Shown here: positions 7,930 through 14,192 of the stretch, piece by piece | Layout: each line of letters opens with the position of its first letter | How positions within the stretch are numbered: position 1 is the stretch's first letter | Assembly: GCA_019309945.1 (NCBI GenBank) | Contig: JAFDFH010000022.1 | Location: 1-14,192 of the forward strand | DNA from: Deltaproteobacteria bacterium | GTDB taxonomy: Bacteria > Desulfobacterota > Desulfobacteria > Desulfobacterales > JAFDFH01 | Length of the DNA stretch: 14,192 nt | Direction of reading: 5' to 3' | The notes under the pieces: generated by a model | Seen by the model: only the letters and a program-made list of their open reading frames with translations | Databases searched by the model: none | What the model was told of the DNA's origin: nothing | Position numbers and translations under genes: made by a program

Positions 7930-8084
7930 TGAGACCTATGCAAAACGCCCCTTTTTGCCCAATTTCTATGTCAGGTTCAAATTTTAATCCTCAAAATACT
8001 AAATGTATTCCGGTGGTTAATCCCGCCATGGCGGGATCGCATTCCTTGAACTTGAACAAAAATGAGCAGTTTTCAAAGGTCTCA
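7930..8084. repeat. Short inverted-repeat (MITE-like) element, 155 bp
   Basis: The left end, TGAGACCTATGCAAAAC (7930-7946), matches the inverse of the right end, GTTTTCAAAGGTCTCA (8069-8084), except for one substitution and one missing base. The interior is non-coding and holds a perfect 16-bp palindrome TCCCGCCATGGCGGGA (8021-8036). The left 91 bases recur at 2338-2428, which shows this is an interspersed repeat. It lies between the channel gene and its presumed upstream promoter, so it would be transcribed as part of the 5' leader. I see no convincing target-site duplication. Confidence 0.7.
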
Positions 8085-8089
8085 TATTG

Positions 8090-8095
8090 ATTATA
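8090..8095 (-). promoter_or_regulatory. Possible -10 box for the channel operon
   Basis: On the minus strand TATAAT reads at 8095-8090, just outside the right edge of the inverted-repeat element. No good TTGACA-like box lies 16-18 bases further upstream, so a sigma-70 promoter is only tentatively proposed. A transcript from here would start close to the element's edge and carry the element in its leader. I found no -24/-12 sigma-54 site on this strand despite the sigma-54 regulator in the cluster. Confidence 0.25.
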
Positions 8096-8123
8096 ATTCT
8101 TCGGAAAAGGTTCGGTTTAAATT

Positions 8124-8151
8124 CCCCGGCCCTGTTTTGGAAGGACCGGGG
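8124..8151. other. GC-rich hairpin in the presumed leader region
   Basis: CCCCGGCCCT (8124-8133) pairs with AGGACCGGGG (8142-8151) through a 10-position stem with one mismatch and an eight-base loop. No T-run follows on either strand, so it is not a standard intrinsic terminator. It may be an RNA structure in a leader or simply a relic of a repeat. Confidence 0.35.
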
Positions 8152-8298
8152 ATACGAAAGAAAGTTTTGAGGATTTAACTTCAGATAAACTCAGGTGATA
8201 TAAAGTTTTCAGACTACACTTCTTTTAAAGGGTTTTGGTGCTGGCGGACATGTTTAAGCTTCTATTGATTCTCTCTTTGTCCGAGATTGATTCTGATT

Positions 8299-8441
8299 AG
8301 TGCCCATCCAGAAACGAGGATTTTTGCTCGAGATCAAGACCTGCGAAAAATTTTAGTGCTGGCATATAGTTGATATTCCGAGGATAAAATTTTGAGCATA
8401 ACGCAGAGACCGGGCAAAAAGACCGTTTCTAGATGGGCACT
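8299..8441. repeat. MITE, 143 bp, 18-bp terminal inverted repeats and 4-bp target duplication
   Basis: AGTGCCCATCCAGAAACG (8299-8316) and CGTTTCTAGATGGGCACT (8424-8441) are reverse complements with a single mismatch. The bases GATT occur immediately outside both ends (8295-8298 and 8442-8445), as expected for a 4-bp target-site duplication. The interior has no coding frame, so this is a non-autonomous element that depends on a transposase from elsewhere. The parent family cannot be named from the sequence alone. Confidence 0.8.
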
Positions 8442-8835
8442 GATTAATTGATATGACCTCTCCATATCACATCTTCTATAATTTTAGGATGGATTACGGT
8501 ACAAGGTGATTGAATATTGGAACACTTTTGCGGATGTGTCAAGATAAGTTTCCAGGCTGCAAACAGTTTCTTCAGATATAACAGATAGCCAACATCAAGT
8601 ATTCAGGTGACCTCTGCGATGATTACTGAATCTGTGGGACTATTGGAAGGAAGGCGCTGGAGTTTCTTTATACCTGTTTCGATAAACATATCCATGATCT
8701 ATTCAGAATAGGACTGTCATGAAGATGGGCCCAAAAGCAGTCCCGGAGTGCGCATCACTAGCCGATAGGCTAAACATAATACCCAATAGTAACACTGACA
8801 ACAAGCTCGCCGCCTCCATTAGGCAGAAAGTTGGA

Positions 8836-9006
8836 TTAAATGGTTAAATTTATATCAAAAACGTCGTGACAGGCTGGACATATAAAAAGCCATTTGGTGA
8901 CATTAGCCTCTTTCTTGAACATAGAGTGAAAACCATCTTTGTATCCACACGACGGACAGACCTTAAACTCGTCTTCCATCTTAACCTTTTTAACTTCGTA
9001 ATCCAT
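8836..9006 (-). CDS. Small zinc-ribbon protein (56 residues)
   Basis: The product has two CxxC knuckles, CPSC at 17-20 and CPAC at 43-46, separated by 22 residues. This is the pattern of a zinc ribbon or rubredoxin-like metal knuckle. There is no signal peptide or membrane span. I chose the ATG at 9004-9006 because AGGAGG sits six bases upstream; an ORF start at 9039 would place the ribosome site inside the gene. It stands alone, divergent from the rnf operon and separated from it by 500 bases. Such small proteins may bind nucleic acid or act as metal-binding adaptors, but no specific function can be given. Confidence 0.75.
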   Translation of the reverse strand: MDYEVKKVKMEDEFKVCPSCGYKDGFHSMFKKEANVTKWLFICPACHDVFDINLTI

Positions 9007-9506
9007 GCCATCCCTCCTATCAAAATTTGAGCAAAGCAAGTTGTAGATTTTTTTAACATATGAAACGCTAAGTTGTAAACACTCATGGGCGGTAAACCGG
9101 TCTTTTCGTGTTCGATCTGATTGTTGGCCAAGCTGCTCTTCAAATTCACCCCTGCCTAAAATCCGTTCATCCGATTGAGACCGGTAAATCCCCGGTCACC
9201 GAACCAGACGCATCGCAAATCCCGCCTTTTTTCAAGAAATCGAACGCGTCGATGAAATCCTGCCGCCATATCTTGCCCTACTCATCCGCATCTTGTGATG
9301 AAGGGTAAAAAAATAATCACAGAGTCACACGGTACGATATAGGCATTCTATTTGGCATATAACTATCTGATTAAATAATAATTATTAGTTTTGATGGCTT
9401 TCTTTTTGAAAAAAGAAAAAGGACTTGAAAGCTTTATTTCATTGTGATAGGGCTGCCCTAAAATTTTATTTTGGCCTCCTTTTAACACTAGAATTTTTAA
9501 AGGATT
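9007..9506. other. Intergenic region between zinc-ribbon gene and rnf operon
   Basis: The promoters for the divergent zinc-ribbon gene and the rnf operon must lie here, but no clear -35/-10 pair or -24/-12 site stands out. Visible structure includes a TAATAATTATTA palindrome near 9378-9389, an A/T-rich inverted repeat near 9401-9420, and the 13-bp palindrome TAGGGCTGCCCTA at 9448-9460, about 45 bases before the cytochrome start and possibly an operator. A 36-codon minus-strand frame (9277-9167) looks protein-like but has no start codon and may be a gene remnant. Confidence 0.45.
9448..9460. promoter_or_regulatory. 13-bp palindrome upstream of the rnf operon
   Basis: TAGGGCTGCCCTA is a perfect palindrome around a central T. 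It lies 46 bases before the cytochrome start codon, where a repressor or activator could act. With a one-base centre it is better suited to a DNA operator than an RNA hairpin. The binding protein is unknown and chance is possible. Confidence 0.3.
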
Positions 9507-9950
9507 ATGTATAAAATGACATCCAAAAAAGAACTGCAGCTGGCATACGGCCTGGTTATCGTACTATTCGTTGTGGGTGTTTTAAGTTATGCGGCCTTTT
9601 CTGCAAAGACTCCGGACCAACCGGTAAGATTGATGTTTAAAAGTGTGGCGGGAAAAGTCTTATTTGACCACAAGACCCATACGGATGATTCAGGCTATGG
9701 TATTTCCTGCCAAGACTGCCATCATCATCCTGAGGAAGATGAAACGGATTTCAGGGCCTGTGGTGAATGCCACAGTCTGCCGCCGGAAGGGGAAACACTC
9801 TCCATGTCTTGCGCAGACTGCCATGAACCCGACGAAATCGAAGGTACGGAAATGATAAAAAAGGGGGATGCGTTTCATTCCCAATGTATTGACTGCCATA
9901 AAGCCAATGAAGCTGGTCCGGAAGAATGCGCATCATGCCACGTCATGTAA
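9507..9950 (+). CDS. Membrane-anchored pentaheme cytochrome c, class III-like
   Basis: A 147-residue cytochrome with a hydrophobic N-terminal segment (about residues 12-32) that acts as signal sequence or anchor and puts the heme domain outside the cytoplasmic membrane. Five CxxCH heme motifs are visible: C68-H72, C85-H89, C102-H106, C127-H131 and C141-H145. Extra histidines H55, H58, H73, H74 and H124 could be distal ligands; the spacing FDHKTH...CQDCHHH resembles cytochrome c3/c7 proteins. AAAGG precedes the ATG at a short distance, and a second ATG three codons on is an alternative start. It is the first gene of the rnf operon, 48 bases before rnfC. Cytochrome genes next to rnf are known in Desulfovibrio and Methanosarcina acetivorans, so the likely role is electron exchange between Rnf and periplasmic carriers. 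Confidence 0.9.
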   Translation: MYKMTSKKELQLAYGLVIVLFVVGVLSYAAFSAKTPDQPVRLMFKSVAGKVLFDHKTHTDDSGYGISCQDCHHHPEEDETDFRACGECHSLPPEGETLSMSCADCHEPDEIEGTEMIKKGDAFHSQCIDCHKANEAGPEECASCHVM

Positions 9951-9963
9951 GCTAAACGTTTTT

Positions 9964-9979
9964 TACCACAACTGTGGTA
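9964..9979. promoter_or_regulatory. 16-bp palindrome between cytochrome and rnfC
   Basis: TACCACA (9964-9970) and TGTGGTA (9973-9979) are exact inverted repeats separated by AC. The site lies in the 48-base gap between the cytochrome stop and rnfC. It could be an operator, or an RNA stem that sets relative expression of cytochrome and Rnf. It is preceded, not followed, by a T-run on the plus strand, so it is not a standard terminator. Confidence 0.35.
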
Positions 9980-9998
9980 GATCAAAAAAGGTTGACCG

Positions 9999-11291
9999 AT
10001 GTTTAAAAGACCATTTTTTGTTTGTAAAAAGCCCTGTTTGGAGGATCAATCCCTTACGGCCATCACCCCGGAACCGGAAACAACTCCGCTTCCTTCAACG
10101 ATTACGCTTTACTGCCCAAAGGCCTTCGATCCCCATGATCAACAAGATCCAATTTTATTAAAAACCGGAGAAAGGGTTAAGACCGGCCAAAAACTGCCAA
10201 TTTATAAGAATCGTGACGCGTATGTCATTTCGACGGTCACTGGAACCGTATCTTCCATATCTTCTTATAAAGATGATTTTGGGCATGCTTATACGGCGAT
10301 TTCGATAGATGGCGCTGAAACGGAAGAAATCGATGGACAGTTTGCCGAATGCGGGCCCGAACCTTCTCTCGAAACTGCCATGGATTTTCTTGCGCTTGTG
10401 CCGGGAAAACCGCCCTTGAACGTTTTTTCTGATCCTGAAAAATCGATAGACACCATTGTGATATGCGGGGTTGACAGCGATCTCTTGGTCACCACGAACC
10501 AGCACTTTGTAAAATCCAAAATTGATATTATCAAAAACGGAATCCAGATTCTAAAAAAGATAACCGGGGTGGAACGAATTATTTTGGCTGTGCCCCAAGA
10601 AGGCCTGCAGGGATTCAGCCCTATCGGTGCGGAAGTAAAGGCGGTGGATACTGTATATCCGGCGTCACTTCCCCCGATGATAATGAAGGATATCCTGGGT
10701 CAGGTTGTGCCTGCGGAAAAAAGCTGTGAAGATATGGGGGTATGCTTTTTAAATGCCGAGGCGGTTGCATCCATCGCCAGTGCATTTGAGGAGGGTCAGA
10801 TACCGGTCAAAAAGATGCTGACCCTAATTAAAAAAGACGGAAGCCGGTCAATGGTATCAGCCCGGATTGGAACGCCGCTACGGGAAATCTTTAAGGCGTG
10901 TAATGTAACGTTAAGAGATGAAGACCGCATCATTATTGGCGGTCTTATGACAGGATCCGCTGTTTATTCAGAAGACCATCCGGTACAACCGGATACGGAT
11001 GCTATTATTGTTCAGGACCGCGAGGACCTATCCCTGGTTTCGGATTATCCCTGCATTAACTGCGGCGAATGTGTAAGGATCTGCCCTGTAAAAATTCCGG
11101 TGAACATGCTTGTCCGGTTTCTGGAAGCCGGTGAATTCGAGGAGGCTGCTGACCAGTATGATCTGTTTGCCTGCATCGAATGCGGCCTTTGCAGCTTTGT
11201 CTGCGTATCAAGAATGCCGATCTTCCAATATATAAGGTTGGCCAAAACCGAACTTGTCCGGTTAAGAACAGCGGAGGCCAATAATGCTTAA
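9999..11291 (+). CDS. rnfC: Rnf complex subunit RnfC, variant lacking the FMN/NADH motif
   Basis: Peripheral subunit of the ion-translocating Rnf complex, 430 residues. The N-terminal barrel-sandwich region is seen in LLKTGERVKTGQKLPIYK and VTGTVSSI. Two [4Fe-4S] motifs lie near the C-terminus: C352, C355, C358, C362 and C392, C395, C398, C402. The middle domain aligns with normal RnfC but is changed at key sites. The glycine-rich GLGGAGFPT segment that binds FMN and NADH is FLALVPGKPPLN (130-141), and the usual AECEPY is VDSDLL (158-163). RLGTP is kept as RIGTP (289-293). The protein therefore probably does not oxidise NADH in the standard way. AAGG lies eight bases before the start, and the last eight bases overlap rnfD. 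The subunit identity is firm; the functional reading is inference. Confidence 0.94.
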   Translation: MFKRPFFVCKKPCLEDQSLTAITPEPETTPLPSTITLYCPKAFDPHDQQDPILLKTGERVKTGQKLPIYKNRDAYVISTVTGTVSSISSYKDDFGHAYTAISIDGAETEEIDGQFAECGPEPSLETAMDFLALVPGKPPLNVFSDPEKSIDTIVICGVDSDLLVTTNQHFVKSKIDIIKNGIQILKKITGVERIILAVPQEGLQGFSPIGAEVKAVDTVYPASLPPMIMKDILGQVVPAEKSCEDMGVCFLNAEAVASIASAFEEGQIPVKKMLTLIKKDGSRSMVSARIGTPLREIFKACNVTLRDEDRIIIGGLMTGSAVYSEDHPVQPDTDAIIVQDREDLSLVSDYPCINCGECVRICPVKIPVNMLVRFLEAGEFEEAADQYDLFACIECGLCSFVCVSRMPIFQYIRLAKTELVRLRTAEANNA

Positions 11292-12243
11292 CCCAACTAA
11301 ATTCATGGTTTCACATGCTCCTTTCATCCATAACGGGAGCAAGATATCCGATCGTAGCTATCATACCATCCTTGCAGCCTTGCCGGCGGTTCTGTTCGGT
11401 TTTTCTCAATACGGCATGCCGGCGGTCGGTGTTGTGTCACTTTCCATGGCGACGGCCATGCTATGGGAACTTGCGATTAATCTTTTGAGACGACACCCTA
11501 AAACTATTGGGGACGGAAATGCCGCCCTGATCGGTCTTTTGTTCGCCATGCTCATACCTGCCACAACACCCTGGTGGGCCATTATTACCGGCACTTTTGT
11601 ATGCATTGTTATTGGAAAAGAGATTTACGGGGGTATCGGAGGCAATCCTGTGAACCCGGTGCTATTGGGCTTGGCCATACTGATGATTTCATGGAAGGAT
11701 GTATTTGATTTTGACACCGCCCTTTTAAACTACGATCTTGAGTTTACGATGGTTTATCCGCTTGCCGTTCTAAAGCATTTCGGCGTATCAGCCCTTGATT
11801 CCTTTCGTACAATTGATCTTTTGATGGGCAAGCAGGCCGGCGGGATTGGCGCCACTTTCGGACTGGGTTTGATCGCCGGGGGGTTATACCTTATTGCGAG
11901 AGGGTTTATCCGGTGGGAAATCTCTCTTTCCTTTCTGGTCGGCATATTTTTCACCGCTTTGATATTCAACCAGTTCGATTCGGTCCGTTATGCCGGACCT
12001 GTTTTTCATTTGTTGACGGGTTATACCCTTGTGGGGGCTTTTTTCCTGGCAACCGAGGATTCTTCTTCTCCGGTCAACTTCATTCCCATGCTGATTTATG
12101 GCGCCGGGGGGGGGGTCTTGACCGTACTCATTCGGAATATCGGTGCTTATGTTGATGGCGTGGTTTTTGCCATTCTCGTAATGAATTTGGCCAACCCGCT
12201 GCTGGATAAGATCAGGCCAAAAGCGATAGGGAGGGTTGTTTAA
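11284..12243 (+). CDS. rnfD: Rnf complex membrane subunit RnfD
   Basis: Integral membrane protein of 319 residues with many hydrophobic helices, related to NqrB. Family marks include GDGNAALIGLLFAMLIP, the segment YGGIGGNPVNPVLLG (115-129), and GAFFLATEDSSSPVN near the C-terminus. In typical RnfD a threonine in a SxATPL motif carries covalent FMN. Aligning the following PLxxLK (here PLAVLK, 159-164) puts Y158 at that position, with sequence FTMVYPL, so the flavin site seems lost; T155 is nearby but not in the normal register. Translation is coupled to rnfC, with GGAGG six bases before the ATG. The gene ends directly against rnfG. Confidence 0.94.
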   Translation: MLNPTKFMVSHAPFIHNGSKISDRSYHTILAALPAVLFGFSQYGMPAVGVVSLSMATAMLWELAINLLRRHPKTIGDGNAALIGLLFAMLIPATTPWWAIITGTFVCIVIGKEIYGGIGGNPVNPVLLGLAILMISWKDVFDFDTALLNYDLEFTMVYPLAVLKHFGVSALDSFRTIDLLMGKQAGGIGATFGLGLIAGGLYLIARGFIRWEISLSFLVGIFFTALIFNQFDSVRYAGPVFHLLTGYTLVGAFFLATEDSSSPVNFIPMLIYGAGGGVLTVLIRNIGAYVDGVVFAILVMNLANPLLDKIRPKAIGRVV

Positions 12244-12837
12244 ATGCGTGACATGATAAAAATGGTTGTGGTCCTTACGGTTTTGAGTACTTTTTCCGGA
12301 GGGTTGCTTGCTGCCATCCGGATCGGAACAAAAGAAAAAATTGAATATCAGCAGCTCAAATTTGTCAAAGGACCTGCCATCCGGGCAATCCTCGAGGGGG
12401 CTTCGAATGATCCTATTGTCGACCGGTTTAAAGTGCAAGACGGTGATACCGAGAGGAACTTTTTTGTCGGTGTATTTGATGGAAAGGCGGATAGGGTTGC
12501 CTTTGAAACCTTCGGCAAGGGGTTTAGCGGTGAGATCGGGTTGATCGTCGGTGTAAATCTAAACGACGACAAGATTGTCGGCATCGGGATCACCACCCAT
12601 AGTGAAACGCCGGGGGTTGGTTCCCGGGCGAAATCAGACCCGGCCTTTGCGTCTCAATTTAAGGGATTGCCATTCAGTGGTGCTTTTAAAGTCAAGACCG
12701 ACGGGGGACAGGTGGATGCGGTTTCCGGCGCAACAATTACCTCTCGCGGTGTTTGTGCCGCACTCACCGATAACACCGAAGCGTATAGGCGATTGAAACC
12801 CCAACTCGTTGAAAAGATAAAGGACTTTGCCAATTAG
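12244..12837 (+). CDS. rnfG: Rnf complex flavoprotein subunit RnfG
   Basis: Subunit of 197 residues with one N-terminal membrane helix (about residues 5-25) and an extracytoplasmic FMN-binding domain. The covalent flavin site is intact: SGAT at 161-164, inside VDAVSGATITSRGV, with T164 the expected attachment residue. The HSETPGVGSR motif (119-128) is also typical. It starts directly after the rnfD stop codon, with GGGAGGG eight bases upstream. In Rnf, this FMN accepts electrons on the outer face and could contact the pentaheme cytochrome of this operon. The intact flavin site contrasts with the altered sites in RnfC and RnfD. Confidence 0.95.
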   Translation: MRDMIKMVVVLTVLSTFSGGLLAAIRIGTKEKIEYQQLKFVKGPAIRAILEGASNDPIVDRFKVQDGDTERNFFVGVFDGKADRVAFETFGKGFSGEIGLIVGVNLNDDKIVGIGITTHSETPGVGSRAKSDPAFASQFKGLPFSGAFKVKTDGGQVDAVSGATITSRGVCAALTDNTEAYRRLKPQLVEKIKDFAN

Positions 12838-12861
12838 GGATTAAGGTTCAGGGAGAATAAA

Positions 12862-13452
12862 ATGGCAAAAACGATTACTCAGGAGTTTGTTAAAGGTTTA
12901 TGGGAAGAAATCCCGCCGTTTCGTCTCGTGCTGGGGTTATGCCCAATACTGGCGGTTACCAAGACAGTGGAAAATGGCATCGGAATGGGGCTCGCCACGA
13001 CGTTTGTCCTGGTTTGCTCAAATTTTCTGGTGTCATTATTACGGAACATCATTCCACCCAAGGTCAGAATCGCTTGCTATATCGTTATTATCGCCACTTT
13101 TGTTACGGTTGTGGAGCTGGTCATGCAGGCCTATACCTACCCGCTGTTTTTAACGCTGGGTATTTTTATCCCGCTGATTGTGGTCAACTGTATCGTTCTC
13201 GGGCGGGCGGAAGCCTTTGCATCCAAAAAAGGCATTTTGGCTTCTTTGGCGGACGGATTAGGTATCGGAATCGGCTTTACCCTCTCCCTTGCTGCACTCG
13301 GCGCGTTCCGGGAGGTATTTGGAAGCGGAACGCTGCTGGGGATACCGGTATTCGGATCTTCGTTTCAGCCGTTTACTTTTATGATAGAAGCACCGGGTGC
13401 ATTTGTCTGTCTCGGACTGATGCTTTGTATTATGAACCTGTTTGATAGCTAA
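12862..13452 (+). CDS. rnfE: Rnf complex membrane subunit RnfE
   Basis: Integral membrane subunit of 196 residues with about six helices, homologous to NqrD and RnfA. The conserved cysteines expected to share a membrane [2Fe-2S] cluster with RnfA are visible as C27 in LGLCPILAVT and C110 in VVNCIVLGRAEAF. The N-terminal segment reads EEIPPFRLVLGLCP where most relatives have NPVLVQLLGLCP; this is a small departure. GGGAG sits six bases before the ATG, and the gene is 24 bases downstream of rnfG. Length is normal for a short RnfE. Confidence 0.95.
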   Translation: MAKTITQEFVKGLWEEIPPFRLVLGLCPILAVTKTVENGIGMGLATTFVLVCSNFLVSLLRNIIPPKVRIACYIVIIATFVTVVELVMQAYTYPLFLTLGIFIPLIVVNCIVLGRAEAFASKKGILASLADGLGIGIGFTLSLAALGAFREVFGSGTLLGIPVFGSSFQPFTFMIEAPGAFVCLGLMLCIMNLFDS

Positions 13453-13482
13453 TAAGGCTCGAACGAAAATAGGAGAAATTAG

Positions 13483-14058
13483 ATGGGTGATTATGTTGTT
13501 CTTGCGATAAGCTGTATCTTCGTTAATAATATACTGCTGGCCCAGTATCTGGGAAATTGCCCTTTTCTCGGTACATCTAAAAAAATGGAGACGGCCGTCG
13601 GTATGGCCATGGCGGTTGTATTTGTTCTGGTGATGGCGGGGGCTATTACCTGGCTCGTCAACACATACTTCTTAAGTCCATTCGGTCTCGAATTTCTGCG
13701 AACACTGGCGTTTATCCTTGTCATTGCAGCTCTTGTGCAATTTGTAGAATTATTTCTAAAAAAGACGATTCCGGCGCTGTACGCAGGGCTCGGGATCTTT
13801 TTGCCTTTGATTACAACAAACTGTGCCGTCATGGGTGTTTGTCTGATCAATATCAATGAAGAGTATACTTTCCTGAAAGCCCTCGTCGCATCGTTTGCTT
13901 ACGCTGTGGGCTTTGGTCTTGCGCTTGTTCTTTTTGCCGGTTTGCGTGAACGAATCATTTTGGGCAGGGTTCCAAAACCCCTTCAGGACACATCCATCGG
14001 GCTTGTCACAGCCGGGTTACTCTCCCTGGCATTTTTTGCCTTTAAAGGAATGGTATAG
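13483..14058 (+). CDS. rnfA: Rnf complex membrane subunit RnfA
   Basis: Integral membrane subunit of 191 residues with about six helices, homologous to NqrE. The signature FVNNILLAQYLGNCPFLG contains C26, and C114 lies in LITTNCAVMG; these pair with the RnfE cysteines to hold a membrane [2Fe-2S] cluster by analogy with solved Rnf and Nqr structures. AGGAG precedes the ATG by seven bases and the gene starts 30 bases after rnfE. rnfB, the ferredoxin-type subunit that usually comes next in CDGEAB-order operons, is not seen within the remaining 134 bases. Confidence 0.96.
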   Translation: MGDYVVLAISCIFVNNILLAQYLGNCPFLGTSKKMETAVGMAMAVVFVLVMAGAITWLVNTYFLSPFGLEFLRTLAFILVIAALVQFVELFLKKTIPALYAGLGIFLPLITTNCAVMGVCLININEEYTFLKALVASFAYAVGFGLALVLFAGLRERIILGRVPKPLQDTSIGLVTAGLLSLAFFAFKGMV

Positions 14059-14192
14059 GCAGGTTTTAAGGTAACTTCTCAATATGTTCCGGTAGGCCCG
14101 CTACGCCATCCGGTAATTTTTTTCAATACGGCCAAAACTTGCCGTTAAGGGCGCCTAACAGTGCCCCGCGCACGGGATCTAAAATGAGTGTA
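14059..14192. other. Non-coding stretch after rnfA; rnfB not reached
   Basis: No RnfB N-terminus is readable in any frame. The only plausible start is the ATG at 14184-14186, three codons before the window ends and without a strong ribosome site. The region contains a hairpin with a T-run (14089-14123) and further short GC-rich inverted repeats (14144-14175). The 125-base gap is unusually long for the rnfA-rnfB junction. Confidence 0.4.
14089..14123 (+). terminator. Possible intrinsic terminator or attenuator after rnfA
   Basis: CCGGTAGGC (14089-14097) pairs with GCCATCCGG (14105-14113) as a stem with two central mismatches, and seven T residues follow at 14117-14123. The stem is interrupted, so termination may be partial. 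It lies 30 bases after the rnfA stop, where the operon would normally continue into rnfB. It may instead be part of an inserted repeat. Confidence 0.4.

Larger units (their letters stand above)
8085..8835. other. Non-coding region with one hairpin and one MITE
   Basis: No convincing gene lies in these 751 bases. The identifiable structures are a GC-rich hairpin (8124-8151), a 143-bp inverted-repeat element (8299-8441), and two copies of ATTGATTCT near 8263 and 8286. On the minus strand, 8695-8444 reads as a protein-like frame beginning MDMFIETGIKKL, broken by one in-frame TGA, which could be a decayed gene but may be chance. Confidence 0.5.

Noticed and set aside
9167..9277. Minus-strand frame containing FIDAFDFLKKGG
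   Set aside because: Only 36 codons with no start codon and a stop directly upstream; at best a gene remnant, so not listed as a gene.
9108..9308. Plus-strand 66-residue frame
   Set aside because: No ribosome site, atypical composition and no recognisable motif. The minus-strand reading of the same bases looks more protein-like but lacks a start.
9346..9365. Sigma-54 promoter upstream of the rnf operon (TTGGCATATAACTATC)
   Set aside because: TGGCA is present, but the -12 TTGC element is absent at the right distance.
9401..9420. Terminator upstream of the rnf operon
   Set aside because: The inverted repeat is made only of A/T-rich bases, so the stem would be too weak.
14144..14159. Integron attC-like core (GCCTAAC with GTTAAGG)
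   Set aside because: GCCTAAC fits one half-site consensus, but GTTAAGG lies on the wrong side and fails the consensus; the possible partner is outside the window and no cassette context exists.

Overview
The window looks like a piece of an anaerobic, respiring Desulfobacterota chromosome, probably a sulfate reducer of the Desulfobacterales type. That call rests on gene content: a class III-like multiheme cytochrome c heading an rnf operon, a cytoplasmic molybdopterin enzyme with an iron-sulfur flavoprotein partner, a sigma-54 activator, and several short repeats that look like non-autonomous transposable elements. No rRNA, tRNA or taxonomic marker is present, so the assignment is inference.

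Layout. Positions 1-603 hold no gene, but contain a 231-bp element with perfect 16-bp terminal inverted repeats (186-416) and a cluster of TGTAACA-type palindromes (531-577). From 7906 down to 604 a set of genes runs on the minus strand and is probably one operon. In order of transcription it encodes a formate/nitrite-family channel, a 44-residue single-span membrane protein, a DMSO-reductase-family molybdopterin/tungstopterin enzyme, a fused iron-sulfur/flavin oxidoreductase, an unrecognised 73-residue reading frame, and an NtrC-type response regulator with a cysteine-bearing PAS domain. Positions 7907-8835 are non-coding and hold two short inverted-repeat elements. A partial copy of the first lies upstream of the regulator and creates a misleading upstream ATG. 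A small zinc-ribbon protein follows (8836-9006, minus).

From 9507 to 14058 the plus strand carries a pentaheme cytochrome followed by rnfC, rnfD, rnfG, rnfE and rnfA. The usual next gene, rnfB, is not reached; the last 134 bases contain a terminator-like hairpin instead.

How the genes may work together. The minus-strand cluster looks like a soluble, flavin-linked redox enzyme whose small anionic substrate or product (for example formate, nitrite, a sulfur oxyanion or hydrosulfide) crosses the membrane through the channel; the substrate cannot be fixed from sequence. The Rnf complex is an ion-translocating ferredoxin oxidoreductase. By my alignment from memory, this RnfC has lost the glycine-rich FMN/NADH motif and RnfD has lost the threonine that normally carries covalent FMN, while RnfG keeps its SGAT site and RnfA/RnfE keep their membrane cysteines. 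With a multiheme cytochrome as first gene, this suggests a Rnf variant that exchanges electrons with a cytochrome c pool rather than NADH. That is the most interesting hypothesis in the window.
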